From contig NZ_JABEQF010000014.1 in the NCBI RefSeq assembly GCF_014174355.1, positions 1 through 64,000 on the forward strand: 64,000 nucleotides of DNA, in the 5' to 3' direction. The stretch's first letter is position 1. The number at the start of each line of letters is the position of its first letter. The notes under the pieces were generated by a model, which worked only from the letters and a program-made list of their open reading frames with translations, was not told where the DNA came from and did no database searches. The translations under genes and the position numbers were made by a program. This document shows positions 8,817 to 17,937 of the stretch, in pieces. Source of the DNA: Gluconacetobacter azotocaptans. Lineage in GTDB: Bacteria > Pseudomonadota > Alphaproteobacteria > Acetobacterales > Acetobacteraceae.

Positions 8817-9734
8817 TCACGCCCCGGTATTGCGCCGCCACGGCAACAGAAAAGGGGCGCGGCCGTGGTGGCCGAAATGGGCGATGCGGGCTTCGTGCAG
8901 GTGCATTTCGCCGAATACCTGCAGGCGCATCATCAGCACCGTCGCCGCGGCCCCCAGGAACGGGGCCACGCAATAGATCCAGAACCCCTGCCACTGGCCG
9001 GAGAACAGCGCCGGCCCCAGGCTGCGCGCCAGATTGGTGCTGTCGCCCGACAGCCAGGCCTCGAACGGGTTCAGGGTGAAGAACAGCGGCCCGGCCAGCA
9101 GCGGCGTGGCCCAGCGCAGGCGGGCATGGCCGCCGGTAAACAGCAGGGCGGTGATCAGCAGCGCGGTGGTGCAGGCCTCGCCGGTGAAGGCCCAGGACAG
9201 CGGCACGCGGTCATAGGGCACGGTGGCGGCGAAATGCGTGGCGCCGGCCCACCCGCCCCAGCGCGGCCACAGCAGGCCCGCCAGCGCCACCAGGCCGGTG
9301 CCGATGACGGCCCCCGCCAGTTGCCCGGCCATGTAGCCGATCATGTCTCGCCAGGCCAGCCGGCCGGCCAGGGTGAAGGCCAGGGTCACCGACGGGCTGA
9401 CATGCCCGCCGCTGACCCGCCCGAAGGGCGACAGCGCCGCGATCGAGCCCCCCATGCCGAAGAACAGCCCCTGCAACGCGACCTGCAGGGCGGGATAGTC
9501 CGCCAGGACCCGCCCCACCGGGCTGGCCGCCGCCCCCAGCAGCACGTTGGTGGCGACCCCGAAGATCATCAGCATGATGGTGCCCGCGCATTCGCAGGCA
9601 TACAGGCGCGGATGGACCAGCCGGCCGGGATGCGGCGCGCCGGCCAGCGGACGGTCCTGCGGATGGGGATAGAGCGCCGGATTGTCCACCGGCGCCGCGA
9701 CGGGCGCCGAAGGAGGCGGGGGCGTGCCGGTCAT
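8817..9734 (-). CDS. MIP/aquaporin-family channel with both NPA motifs altered
   Basis: 305 residues with about six membrane segments. The family framework is intact: FFGMGGSIAALSPFG, then SGGHVSPSVTLAF where SGGHxNPAVT is normal (SPS at 113-115), and a second half with STNLARSLGPAL where the family has NPARSLGPA (NLA at 234-236, Arg237 conserved). Both selectivity Asn-Pro-Ala motifs are therefore changed: Asn and Ala lost in the first, Pro replaced in the second. It has extended, proline-rich N- and C-terminal tails. Water or glycerol transport cannot be assumed; another small solute is possible. It stands 9 bases after the VOC gene, so the two are likely co-transcribed. Confidence 0.85.
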   Translation of the reverse strand: MTGTPPPPSAPVAAPVDNPALYPHPQDRPLAGAPHPGRLVHPRLYACECAGTIMLMIFGVATNVLLGAAASPVGRVLADYPALQVALQGLFFGMGGSIAALSPFGRVSGGHVSPSVTLAFTLAGRLAWRDMIGYMAGQLAGAVIGTGLVALAGLLWPRWGGWAGATHFAATVPYDRVPLSWAFTGEACTTALLITALLFTGGHARLRWATPLLAGPLFFTLNPFEAWLSGDSTNLARSLGPALFSGQWQGFWIYCVAPFLGAAATVLMMRLQVFGEMHLHEARIAHFGHHGRAPFLLPWRRNTGA

Positions 9735-9743
9735 GGGCGGGCG

Positions 9744-10136
9744 CTACCCCTGATAGGACCCGATTTCGACCAGGTTGCCGTCCGGGTCCTGGCAATAGAC
9801 CGAGGTGATCGGCCCCAGCGCGCCCAGACGGGCCACCGGCCCCTCGGTCACGGTGACGCCGCAGCCTTCCAGATGCTCGATCACGTCGCCGCTGGACACG
9901 GCGGTGATGAAGCACAGGTCGTTGGTGCCCGGCAGCGCGTCGTCGGCGGTGGCCCAGCCCTCCGCCCCATGGGGGCGGAGGTTGATCTTCTGGCCGCCGA
10001 ATTTCAGCGCCGTCCGGTTGTTGCGGCCGTATTCCTCCCGCTCCATGCCCAGGACCCGCTGATACCAGGACGCCGAAACCTCCAGGTTGCGGACAGTGAT
10101 GACGATGTGGTCCAGCCGATCGACGGTAAAGCGCAT
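9744..10136 (-). CDS. VOC-superfamily protein (glyoxalase/dioxygenase fold)
   Basis: 130 residues, a single vicinal-oxygen-chelate unit. Metal-ligand positions look present: His in RLDHIVITV (about 10) and the terminal Glu in DGNLVEIGSY (about 125). DLCFIT in the middle aligns with the second strand repeat. The closest familiar group is the small VirK/FosX-like or glyoxalase-like VOC proteins; the substrate is unknown. It precedes the aquaporin-like gene by 9 bases. Confidence 0.85.
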   Translation of the reverse strand: MRFTVDRLDHIVITVRNLEVSASWYQRVLGMEREEYGRNNRTALKFGGQKINLRPHGAEGWATADDALPGTNDLCFITAVSSGDVIEHLEGCGVTVTEGPVARLGALGPITSVYCQDPDGNLVEIGSYQG

Positions 10137-10186
10137 GGAACAGGGATCTCCCTAGCTGTCGGGCCGCAGGGCGCGATCGCCCGGCC

Positions 10187-11851
10187 TCAGCCCGTCAGGC
10201 CATCGTAGAAATCATTCCCCTTGTCGTCGATGACGATGAAGGCGGGGAAATTCTCGACCTCGATCTTCCAGACCGCCTCCATGCCCAGTTCCGGATATTC
10301 CAGAACCTCGACCTTGCGGATGCAGTCCTTCGCCAGCCGCGCCGCCGGCCCGCCGACCGAACCCAGGTAGAAGCCGCCGTATGTATGGCAGGCCTCGCGC
10401 ACGGCCTTCGACCGGTTGCCCTTGGCCAGCATGACGAACGACCCGCCGGCTTCCTGCAACATGGCCACATAGCTGTCCATGCGCCCCGCCGTGGTCGGGC
10501 CGAACGAGCCGGTGGGCAGCCCGTCGGGCGTCTTGGCCGGGCCGGCGTAATAGACCGGGTGATCCTTCAGGTAGTCGGGCAGGCCCTCGCCGCGTTCCAG
10601 CCGTTCGCGGAACTTGGCATGGGCGATGTCGCGGGCCACCACCATGGTCCCGGTCAGCGACAGGCGCGTGCGGACGGGATAGCGCGACAGCAGGGCGCGG
10701 ATTTCGCTCATCGGCTGGTTCAGGTCCACCGGAACCACCTCGCCGTCCAGATGCTCGTCCGTCGTTTCCGGCAGGAAGCGGGCGGGGTCGGCCTCCAGCT
10801 GTTCCAGGAAGAAGCCGTCGGCGGTGATGCGCGCCTTGACCTGCCGGTCGGCCGAGCACGACACGCCGATGCCCACCGGCAGCGACGCGCCATGGCGGGG
10901 CAGGCGCACCACGCGCACGTCATGGCAGAAATACTTGCCGCCGAACTGCGCGCCGATGCCCAGGCGCTGCGTCAGCTTCAGGATCTCCTGCTCCATCTCC
11001 AGGTCGCGGAAGGCGTGGCCCTGGGGGCTGCCCTGGGTTGGCAGGGTGTCCAGCCAGCGCGTCGAGGCCAGCTTCACCGTCTCCAGCGTCTGTTCGGCCG
11101 ACATGCCGCCGATCACCACCGCCAGATGGTAGGGCGGGCAGGCCGAGGTGCCCAGCGTGCGGACCTTCACGTCCAGCCATTTCAGCAGGTTTTCCTTGCT
11201 GGACAGCAGGGCGCGGGTTTCCTGGAACAGGAAGGTCTTGTTGGCCGAGCCGCCGCCCTTGGCGACGAACATCAGGTCCATCTGCTCGGCATGGTAGTCG
11301 CCGGGCGCGGCCGAGATATGGAACTGCACCGGCAGGTTGGTGCCGGTGTTCGCTTCCTCGAACATCGACAGCGGGGCCATCTGCGAATAGCGCAGGCTGG
11401 TGCGGGTATAGGTGTCGTACACCCCGCGCGAGAACGCTTCCTCCTCGTTCCCGTCGATCCAGACGCGCTGGCCCTTCTTGCCGTAGACGATGGCCGTGCC
11501 GGTGTCCTGGCACATCGGCAGCACGCCGCCGGCGGCGATGCAGGCGTTCTTCAGCAGGTCCAGCGCCACGAAGCGGTCGTTGTCCGAAGCCTCGGGGTCC
11601 TTCAGGATCTTGGCCAGCTGCGCCAGATGGCCCGGGCGCAGCAGATGCGCGATGTCGTGGAAGGCGCGGGCGGCCAGCGCGCTCAGGGCCTCGGGGCGGA
11701 TGTGCAGCACGGTCCGCCCGTCGCAGACCGTGGTGTGCACCCCCTCGATCTCCAGCTTCTTCCACGGCGTGTCGTCGTCGTGCAGGGGAAAGAGGGGGCC
11801 ATAGACGAACGGCTTGAGCGCCGGCTTCGGCGGGGTGGTTGAAACATTCAA
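10187..11851 (-). CDS. Class I (Fe-S) fumarate hydratase
   Basis: 554 residues, single-chain class I fumarase: reversible hydration of fumarate to malate in the TCA cycle. An N-terminal alpha domain has CQDTGTA and the Cys of [15 protein letters not shown]; then SCSADRQ; and a C-terminal beta domain with [12 protein letters not shown]. The three cysteines expected to hold the oxygen-sensitive [4Fe-4S] cluster are present in these blocks. Length matches FumA/FumB. Monocistronic by spacing. Acetic acid bacteria often have class I or class II fumarase; the whole-genome complement is not visible here. Confidence 0.93.
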   Translation of the reverse strand: MNVSTTPPKPALKPFVYGPLFPLHDDDTPWKKLEIEGVHTTVCDGRTVLHIRPEALSALAARAFHDIAHLLRPGHLAQLAKILKDPEASDNDRFVALDLLKNACIAAGGVLPMCQDTGTAIVYGKKGQRVWIDGNEEEAFSRGVYDTYTRTSLRYSQMAPLSMFEEANTGTNLPVQFHISAAPGDYHAEQMDLMFVAKGGGSANKTFLFQETRALLSSKENLLKWLDVKVRTLGTSACPPYHLAVVIGGMSAEQTLETVKLASTRWLDTLPTQGSPQGHAFRDLEMEQEILKLTQRLGIGAQFGGKYFCHDVRVVRLPRHGASLPVGIGVSCSADRQVKARITADGFFLEQLEADPARFLPETTDEHLDGEVVPVDLNQPMSEIRALLSRYPVRTRLSLTGTMVVARDIAHAKFRERLERGEGLPDYLKDHPVYYAGPAKTPDGLPTGSFGPTTAGRMDSYVAMLQEAGGSFVMLAKGNRSKAVREACHTYGGFYLGSVGGPAARLAKDCIRKVEVLEYPELGMEAVWKIEVENFPAFIVIDDKGNDFYDGLTG

Positions 11852-11951
11852 CGGACGATCTCCCTTGTGCCTGTCTCCCCCGGATTGGTTCCGGGTGGTA
11901 GCGGTTCACGGGACGCCCGGCCGCATCCGGGCGCTCCGGATGACGTGCGGT

Positions 11952-12503
11952 TCAGCCCTGGCCCGGTCCTTTCTTCCGAAAGGCCGCAAGGCTGACCACC
12001 TGCGACGAGGCCGGCGTTTCGGCCGGTTCGTCCCCTGCCGGGGCGGGGGCGGTGGCCTCGGCGTCCGGCGGGGTGGTTTCACCGTCCTCCTCCTCCGGCT
12101 CCGGCGCCGTGAAGCGCAGGGCCAGCCGGACGTGGGGGTCGGCGAAGGCCGTGATGGCGGGGACGGGGATGACCAGGATCGACCCGACGCCGCCGAAGGA
12201 CAGGCCGACCGACACGGTCTGCGCCGCGCGGTCCACCTTCAGGTCCCAGAACTGGTGCTGCAGCACGATCGTGATCTCGTGCGGGTACTGGGCGCGCAGG
12301 CGGGCGGGCATTTCCACACCCGGCCAGCCGGTCAGGAACGTGATGTAGAAATGATGCCCGTCGGGCAGGCCCTCGCGGCCCACATGATCCAGCGCGCGCA
12401 GCATGACGTCGCGGTACGCGTCCTCGATCCAGGCGTCGTAGGGTATGAGGCTGTCGGGAATCACGGTGTCGAAACCGTTTTCCTCATCGTGATCGTCGGA
12501 CAT
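11952..12503 (-). CDS. sspB: SspB, alphaproteobacterial ClpXP adaptor
   Basis: 183 residues. The core (about 15-130) matches alpha-type SspB: IPYDAWIEDAYRDVMLRAL, HHFYITFLTGWPGVE, a QFWDLKV strand and SFGGVGSILVIPVPAI. After an acidic, proline-rich linker, the C-terminal tail has the short basic/hydrophobic motif VVSLAAFRKK, the usual ClpX-docking XB segment. The adaptor delivers ssrA-tagged proteins to ClpXP. It lies directly downstream of the tmRNA gene on the same strand (about 180 bases), so the tag-maker and tag-reader genes are physically linked. Confidence 0.93.
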   Translation of the reverse strand: MSDDHDEENGFDTVIPDSLIPYDAWIEDAYRDVMLRALDHVGREGLPDGHHFYITFLTGWPGVEMPARLRAQYPHEITIVLQHQFWDLKVDRAAQTVSVGLSFGGVGSILVIPVPAITAFADPHVRLALRFTAPEPEEEDGETTPPDAEATAPAPAGDEPAETPASSQVVSLAAFRKKGPGQG

Positions 12504-12680
12504 GCGGACTACTCCGTACCGTCCGGCCCCCGTGATCGGGCGGCCGGCGCCTGATGGCCTTGCTGCTTCGCGCCACGCCGTGCCACAGGTTCAAGCCATG
12601 CGTCAAACGCCGCCCCCTGGCAAGGGATGGACCTGCGGATCAGCTTCACGAAGCGGATATGATGCCACGTCCGGGCGATA

Positions 12681-12990
12681 AAGTGGGAGGGCTTCTGTTG
12701 CCCGGTGCCCTCCCGAACCGCGCTTGTCACTTATGCAGCGACAGCGAGCACCTCAGAGTTATCGTTGGCACTTGTGATTTAGCCCGATGACGGTGGTACA
12801 ATACCGGGCAAAAGGCAGGTCTTTACCATGCGTGTCGAGCCTGTTTCGTCCCCATGGCTCCCTGCCCCGAAGGGTCGTAGCGGAGAGCGTTCTGGTGGAG
12901 ACGCCGGGTACCGCCCCCGGGTCCACAACAATTATTCCACATGCCGTTTATCGCCATAGCCAAGGGGCGAACCCCTCCGGCACCATGGGA
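12681..12990 (-). ncRNA. ssrA: tmRNA, permuted two-piece alphaproteobacterial type
   Basis: Read on the minus strand, the acceptor piece comes first and ends in CCA at 12895-12893. It has a 5-bp T-stem (CCGGG/CCCGG) with the loop GGCGGTA, and the acceptor strand CGTCTCC. The coding piece starts at 12853 with GGGGACG, which pairs with CGTCTCC over 7 bp including a G3-U70 wobble, the alanine identity element. The excised spacer is about 39 nt (12854-12892). The tag frame at 12769-12731 encodes ANDNSEVLAVAA and ends in TAA. A hairpin with 8-bp arms (12685-12692 / 12707-12714) closes the coding piece. Outer ends are estimates. Rescues stalled ribosomes; sspB follows downstream. Confidence 0.93.
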
Positions 12991-13101
12991 TATAGGGTCG
13001 GCGACCGCCGTTGGCAAGCGGTGTGGCGCACGCCACGGTCGCGAAGCGGGAGGTTTCGTGATATGCGCCCCCCTCGGACCTCACGGACAAGGCGGAAGCA
13101 G

Positions 13102-14052
13102 ATGTTTTCAACGGACCAGCAATCGGAAATCGACGCCGCCCGCGCCGGCTGGGCCCAGACCCGCCGCACCGTCGTCCCCGCCGCCGAGGACGCGCTGTAC
13201 ACCCCCCTGCCGGTGCTGGAGACCGGATTCGTCCGTCTGATCGATTATATGGGCGGCGACGAAGGCATCGTGCAGGGCGCGCGGGTGTCGTACGGCAAGG
13301 GCACGCGCAGCACCTCGGACGACCGGGGACTGATCCGCTACCTGATGCGCAACCGGCACACCAGCCCGTTCGAGCTGGCGGTGGCCAAGTTCCACGTCCG
13401 CGCGCCCATCTTCGTCACCCGGCAGTGGTTCCGCCACCGCACCGCCAGCATCAACGAATATTCCGCGCGCTATTCGGTGCTGGAGAAGGAATTCTACTTC
13501 CCCCGGCCCGAGGACATCGCCCGCCAGTCGTCCAGCAACAAGCAGGGGCGCGGCGACAGCCTGCCCGCCGACGCCGCCGAACAGGTGCTGGCCCTGCTGC
13601 GCGAGGATGCCACGCGCTGCTACGACCATTATCTGGAAATGCTGAACCAGGACGAGGCCGGCAACGTCGTCGACCCCACGCGCCCGGTGGTGGCGCGCGA
13701 ACTGGCGCGCATGACCCTGCCGGTCAATGTGATGACGCAGTTCTACTGGCAGATCAATCTGTGGAACCTGCTGCATTTCCTGCGGCTGCGCGCCGACGCC
13801 CACGCCCAGTACGAAATCCGCGCCTATGCCGACGCCATCCTGACGCTGGTCGAACGCTGGGTGCCCCAGACCTTCGAGGCCTTCCGCGACTACATGCAGG
13901 AAGCCGCCCTGCTGTCCGGCCCGGCGCTGCGCGCCCTGCGCGCGGTCCTGGCCGGCGACGGCACGGTCGACCTGCAGGCGGCCGGCCTGTCGAAGCGCGA
14001 GGCGGCGGAGCTGATCGCCCTGCTGCCCGAAATCGGCTCGCGCGCCCGCTGA
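13102..14052 (+). CDS. thyX: Flavin-dependent thymidylate synthase ThyX
   Basis: 316 residues from the chosen ATG. FAD/NADPH-dependent methylation of dUMP to dTMP. The family motif RHRTASINEYSARY is at 111-124. Also typical are ARVSYGKGTRS, RHTSPFE and the C-terminal VPQTFEAFRDY. The frame stays open far upstream, but that part overlaps the tmRNA on the other strand and is not protein-like. The start at 13102 follows AAGGCGGAAG at a good distance and begins the conserved region. It is divergent from ssrA-sspB. Many Acetobacteraceae rely on ThyX rather than ThyA; whether thyA also exists is not visible here. Confidence 0.95.
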   Translation: MFSTDQQSEIDAARAGWAQTRRTVVPAAEDALYTPLPVLETGFVRLIDYMGGDEGIVQGARVSYGKGTRSTSDDRGLIRYLMRNRHTSPFELAVAKFHVRAPIFVTRQWFRHRTASINEYSARYSVLEKEFYFPRPEDIARQSSSNKQGRGDSLPADAAEQVLALLREDATRCYDHYLEMLNQDEAGNVVDPTRPVVARELARMTLPVNVMTQFYWQINLWNLLHFLRLRADAHAQYEIRAYADAILTLVERWVPQTFEAFRDYMQEAALLSGPALRALRAVLAGDGTVDLQAAGLSKREAAELIALLPEIGSRAR

Positions 14053-14069
14053 AGGCGGCGCATCGGGGG

Positions 14070-14135
14070 AAGGCCGGGCCCCCGGCCCGGCCCGGCCCCG
14101 GCAAGGGCCTTGGCCCTTGCATCTCCGTCCGTTTC
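14070..14135. repeat. Interspersed intergenic palindromic repeat, copy 3 (short)
   Basis: Contains CGGGCCCCCGGCCCG and CAAGGGCCTTGGCCCTTG arms directly behind the thyX stop, and may serve as its terminator. It lacks the longer TTCGGGC arm of other copies. Confidence 0.6.
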
Positions 14136-14315
14136 AGGACGTCCCGGGCACAGGCACAAAGCAGCCTGCACCGCTACCCGTTAAATATAAACTTCATTAT
14201 GCGGCCCCCTGAAGATTTCATAGACTCATGCAAGTGGTCTACGTCGCGGTGCGGGGGCGGATATCGGGTTCACGGCATCGGCAGAAAGACGAGAAAATAA
14301 TCGAAGGGATGCCCC

Positions 14316-16184
14316 GTGCGCTCGCCTGGTATTAAACTGTCCCTGGGCATCATTTTATTATTGATTGCCGTTTCCTGCATTGTTTCCGGAAAGTTTTCGA
14401 TAAACGGCCTGACCCGCGTCAACGACCGGGTGGAAAAGATCGCCCACCAGTCGCTTGCCAGCCTGAAGATCCTGGCCGCGATCGACAATCAGATCCGGAC
14501 GTTCCGCGCGGTCGAGATCAAGCAGCTTACGACGTCATCGCCCGAAGAATTCGCAACGCTTTCCAGCAACAGCAGCGCGATTTCCGAAAAGATCGCGCAT
14601 GCTATCGACGCCTACGTGCCTTTCATCAATTCGGACGACGATCAGGCCCTGTTCCACAATCTTCAGGAAGAATGGTCCGAATATGAAGAGTACCACGACA
14701 CGACGTTCAAGAACTGGGTCGTCGCGCAGGACAAGAGCCATGCCCTTCTGAACGAAGGCCAGCAGCTGATCGAGTTGCAGGAGAAAGTGTCCGGCACCCT
14801 CACGTCATTCATGAACGGCAGCATCAATAACGCGGCGTCCTATGCGCTGGATTCCGGCGTGACCTACAGGACGACGCTGCGGCGGGTCTATGCGGCCTAT
14901 GTCGCCCTGTTCGTTGTCATGGTCGTTGCCGTCCTTGTGGTGGTGTACAACATTCTGCGGCCCCTTCAGAAAATCAATGTGTCCATCACCAGATTGGCCG
15001 GCGGCCAGACGGACCTGACTTTTCCGCTGGCGCACAGGGGGGATGAAATCGGCGCGATCTCCCGTTCGCTGGACGTGTTCCGCGCCGCCGCCATCGCAAA
15101 ACGGAAGCTGGAGCAGGACGCCGAAATCCAGCGCCGGCACGCCGAGGCCGAACGGGTCGCCATTCAGGAAAAAGCCGAAGCCGAGGCCCGGGAGTGGCTG
15201 CGCAAGGCCACGGGCGCCCTGGCCGCCGGCCTGAAGCGGATGGCCGGGGGCGACCTGTCCTTCCAGATCGAGACCGAATTTTCAAAGGCGTTCGAGCCCC
15301 TGCGCCATGATTTCAACCAGTCCCTGGCGCAGCTTGCCGCGACATTTTCCCAGATGTCCGGCGCCATTCACGTCATAAGCGACGGCACCCACGGGCTGGC
15401 GGCCGGGGCCGACACCCTGGCGCGCCGCACCGAAACGCAGGCGGCGGCCCTGGAACAGACGGCGGCCGCCGTGGCGGGCATCACCCGAAGCGTGGGCGAT
15501 ACCGCAAAACGGTCCGAGGACGCCCAGCAGATCGGCGCGCGGGCGCGCCAGTCCGCCGCGACGTCGACCGCCATCACCAACGACGCCGAAGCGGCCATGA
15601 ACCGCATCGAACAGGGCTCGGCGCAGATTGCCGCGATCGTCGACGTGATCGACAGCATCGCCTTCCAGACCAATATCCTGGCGCTGAACGCCAGCGTCGA
15701 GGCCGCACGGGCCGGGACGGCCGGCCGGGGCTTTGCCGTCGTCGCCACCGAAGTGCGGTCGCTGGCGCAGAAATCGGCCAAAGCCGCCCTGGATGTCCGG
15801 ACGGTGATCCGCCAGACCGCCGCCGACGTGCAGGAGGGCGCGGGCCGCGTCAAGGATTGCAGCAGGGCGCTGCGGAAGATCGCGTCGTTCATCGGCCAGA
15901 TGGGCCAGCACCTGGACGCCATCGCCATCGCGGCCCGCGAACAATCGTCCAGCCTGGCGGAAATCAACGCCGCCGTGGGGTCGCTGGACCAGACGACCCA
16001 GCAGAACACCACCGTCGCCGACCAGTTCCACGCGACCTCCCGCAGCCTGGCGGACGAAAGCGGCAGGCTCAACGGGCTGGTCAGGCAGTTCAGCCTGCCG
16101 GAAACCGACGTCGCCGGGCAGCACGCCGCATTCCCCGACCACGCGGCGTCGGGCCGGGTGCTGCTGGCCGCTCACGAAGAATGA
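14316..16184 (+). CDS. Methyl-accepting chemotaxis protein
   Basis: 622 residues from a GTG start preceded by GAAGGG. First membrane segment about 8-25, then a periplasmic four-helix-type sensor region (about 35-190), a second membrane segment (about 195-215) and a HAMP domain (about 215-270) with LARGGQ-like and EIGAISRSL. A helical linker is followed by the cytoplasmic signalling domain, whose hairpin tip reads IAFQTNILALNASVEAARAG around 450-469. It transmits ligand signals to CheA/CheW. No che genes are adjacent, so this is an orphan receptor gene. Ligand unknown; the sensor resembles the 4HB_MCP group only in helical content. Confidence 0.92.
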   Translation: MRSPGIKLSLGIILLLIAVSCIVSGKFSINGLTRVNDRVEKIAHQSLASLKILAAIDNQIRTFRAVEIKQLTTSSPEEFATLSSNSSAISEKIAHAIDAYVPFINSDDDQALFHNLQEEWSEYEEYHDTTFKNWVVAQDKSHALLNEGQQLIELQEKVSGTLTSFMNGSINNAASYALDSGVTYRTTLRRVYAAYVALFVVMVVAVLVVVYNILRPLQKINVSITRLAGGQTDLTFPLAHRGDEIGAISRSLDVFRAAAIAKRKLEQDAEIQRRHAEAERVAIQEKAEAEAREWLRKATGALAAGLKRMAGGDLSFQIETEFSKAFEPLRHDFNQSLAQLAATFSQMSGAIHVISDGTHGLAAGADTLARRTETQAAALEQTAAAVAGITRSVGDTAKRSEDAQQIGARARQSAATSTAITNDAEAAMNRIEQGSAQIAAIVDVIDSIAFQTNILALNASVEAARAGTAGRGFAVVATEVRSLAQKSAKAALDVRTVIRQTAADVQEGAGRVKDCSRALRKIASFIGQMGQHLDAIAIAAREQSSSLAEINAAVGSLDQTTQQNTTVADQFHATSRSLADESGRLNGLVRQFSLPETDVAGQHAAFPDHAASGRVLLAAHEE

Positions 16185-16327
16185 CCGCCTTTCTGCGGGA
16201 CATTCCCGGTGCGCCCTGCGGCCCGATGGAATGCGCACACACGGGCGACGGCAACGCCCCTCAGGGGGCAGCGCGGAACCAATAGCATCGGCAAGGGTTC
16301 GCTCTCTGCCCACACGAGGATTCCGAC

Positions 16328-17123
16328 ATGCCTCTCCGTCATCCTTCTCTTGCGCGCCGGGGCTTTGTCCGTCTGGTGGGCTCCGGCGCCGCTCTCCTGT
16401 CCTGCGCGTGTGGACGCGCTCATGCGCAGCAGCCCGCCGAGCATGGCGGCGATATTCCGGGGGCGAAGAAGTCCACGAAGAGCATCATGCTGGGCATGGG
16501 GGCTGATCTGCTCCAGAATGACAGCCCCATCCGCTCGATCAACATGTGTTTGAACGGGTTTCATTTTTATGCTGACGATATGGGCCGCCAGATCGAGGCC
16601 CATCATTATTGCACGCACATCAACGAAGAATTTTTCCAGTGCGTGATTTACGACGGAAACAAATCCGATTCCCGCCTGATCGGTATCGAGTATATCGTTT
16701 CCGAACGCCTTTTTAAGCCTCTGCCTGAAGAGGAAAAACCGCTCTGGCACAGCCACAGGCACGAGACGACAGCGGGCGAACTGGTCATGCCAGGCCTTCC
16801 GCAAGCCGTCGAACATACGGCGATCGCCGGCCTGGTCTCCACATATGGCAAAACATGGCATACGTGACAGGTCGACAGGAATTCCGCGCTCCCCCTGGGG
16901 CATCCCGCAACTGATGATGGGATTCACGGCCGACGGTCAGCTCAAGCCCGAACTGGTTCGGAGCCGGGACAGGGAACTTGGAATCAGCACCGCCGCCGTG
17001 AAGAAAGCCCGCGCCGATCTGGCACGGACGGCCCCCCGGCCCGACCCGGGCGCCGACGGGTGGCAGGACGGTACATCACCCCAGCTCGTTCTCAACGAGA
17101 TGCCGCTCAGGAACAGACGTTAG
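16328..17123 (+). pseudogene. DUF1264 (OBAP-type) protein gene with nonsense and frameshift lesions
   Basis: The first 179 codons match the DUF1264 family, with a twin-arginine/lipoprotein-like leader (RRGFVRLVGSG...LLSCAC), GFHFYADDMGRQIEAHHYC and RLIGIEYIVSERLFK. A TGA at 16865-16867 replaces the Trp of TYGKTWHTWQVDR; after it, the same frame still reads QVDRNSALPLG. Then a G run at 16897-16900 shifts the frame, and the family C-terminus (PQLMMGFTADGQ...PELVRSRDRELGI) continues in another frame to 17123. Two independent lesions make a pseudogene likely. The family is related to plant oil-body-associated proteins and has no known reaction. Confidence 0.85.
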
Positions 17124-17215
17124 CATGATGTGAATGAACGCCGTCCTTGCCGGGTTCGGTGGCCGGTATTTTGGGGTTCGTACCTGACAGATACGATCAG
17201 CCGGCCGGAAAACGA

Positions 17216-17815
17216 TTACTGCTCCTTTTTAAACAAATCCTGGAAGATCAGCGGGCCCCAAACGCGGCCACGTGCATGGACCAATGCGCCACCTTCGTTG
17301 ATCTTTCCCAGCTTGACGGGGGCGAATCCGAGTTGCTTGGCCAGGGCCGCCACGGGAGCGGTCGCATCCTCGTCGTCGCTCGACAGAAAGACGACCCGGT
17401 GGCCGCCCTCGACGACCGGATCGGTCGCCAGGGTGGCCGCAATCAGGTGATTGAACGCTTTCACGAACCTGGCGCCGGTGAATGCCTTTGCGGCGAAGGC
17501 GGAGGACAGGAGACCGTCCATCTCCTCAAGGGGAGCCAGCGAGTTCATCGCGTCGATGATTGTCTTGCCTTTCCAGTCCGGCAGGGCCTTCGCAACTTCG
17601 CGATGCTGCTCAAACGGGACCGCCAGGATGATGGTGTCGGCCTCAAGCGCATCCCGCAGCGACCTGGCGACGACCGTAGGGCCAATCGCCCGGGCCTGCG
17701 GCGCTAATACCTCAGGTGGCCGGCGGCTCGCGACGGTCACGTCGATGTTTTTACGGGCGAAGGCGTGGGCGAGGGCCTGACCGATCTTGCCAAATCCGAC
17801 AATCGTGTAGCTCAT
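17216..17815 (-). CDS. NADPH-dependent F420-reductase-like oxidoreductase
   Basis: 199 residues from the chosen ATG. Rossmann start SYTIVGFGKIGQALA at residues 2-16, then TVASRRPP (phosphate of NADPH expected near SRR), DTIILAVPF and a C-terminal block with VKLGKINEGG. This is the NADP oxidoreductase coenzyme-F420-type fold, here probably an NADPH-binding reductase of unknown substrate. The start at 17815 has GGAAAAG 6 bases upstream; an in-frame ATG 24 bases earlier has no clear ribosome-binding site. It lies in the same direction as the SDR gene upstream, 122 bases away. Confidence 0.82.
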   Translation of the reverse strand: MSYTIVGFGKIGQALAHAFARKNIDVTVASRRPPEVLAPQARAIGPTVVARSLRDALEADTIILAVPFEQHREVAKALPDWKGKTIIDAMNSLAPLEEMDGLLSSAFAAKAFTGARFVKAFNHLIAATLATDPVVEGGHRVVFLSSDDEDATAPVAALAKQLGFAPVKLGKINEGGALVHARGRVWGPLIFQDLFKKEQ

Positions 17816-17937
17816 TGTGCTTTTCCAATCCGTGTTCATATTGATGCTGCGGGCAGGCCGACCGTGCGGCGCGGAAGTCGCTCACCATGGACACGCTCAT
17901 TCCGCCGGTCAGCCGCTTCCCGCGATCCGGCGCGCGT

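Noticed and set aside
8745-10208. A 487-codon open frame on the + strand
   Set aside because: Antisense to the aquaporin-like and VOC genes; shadow of high-GC coding DNA.
12787-13101. In-frame extension of ThyX by 105 codons
   Set aside because: It overlaps the tmRNA on the other strand and is not similar to any part of ThyX; the start at 13102 has a good ribosome-binding site.
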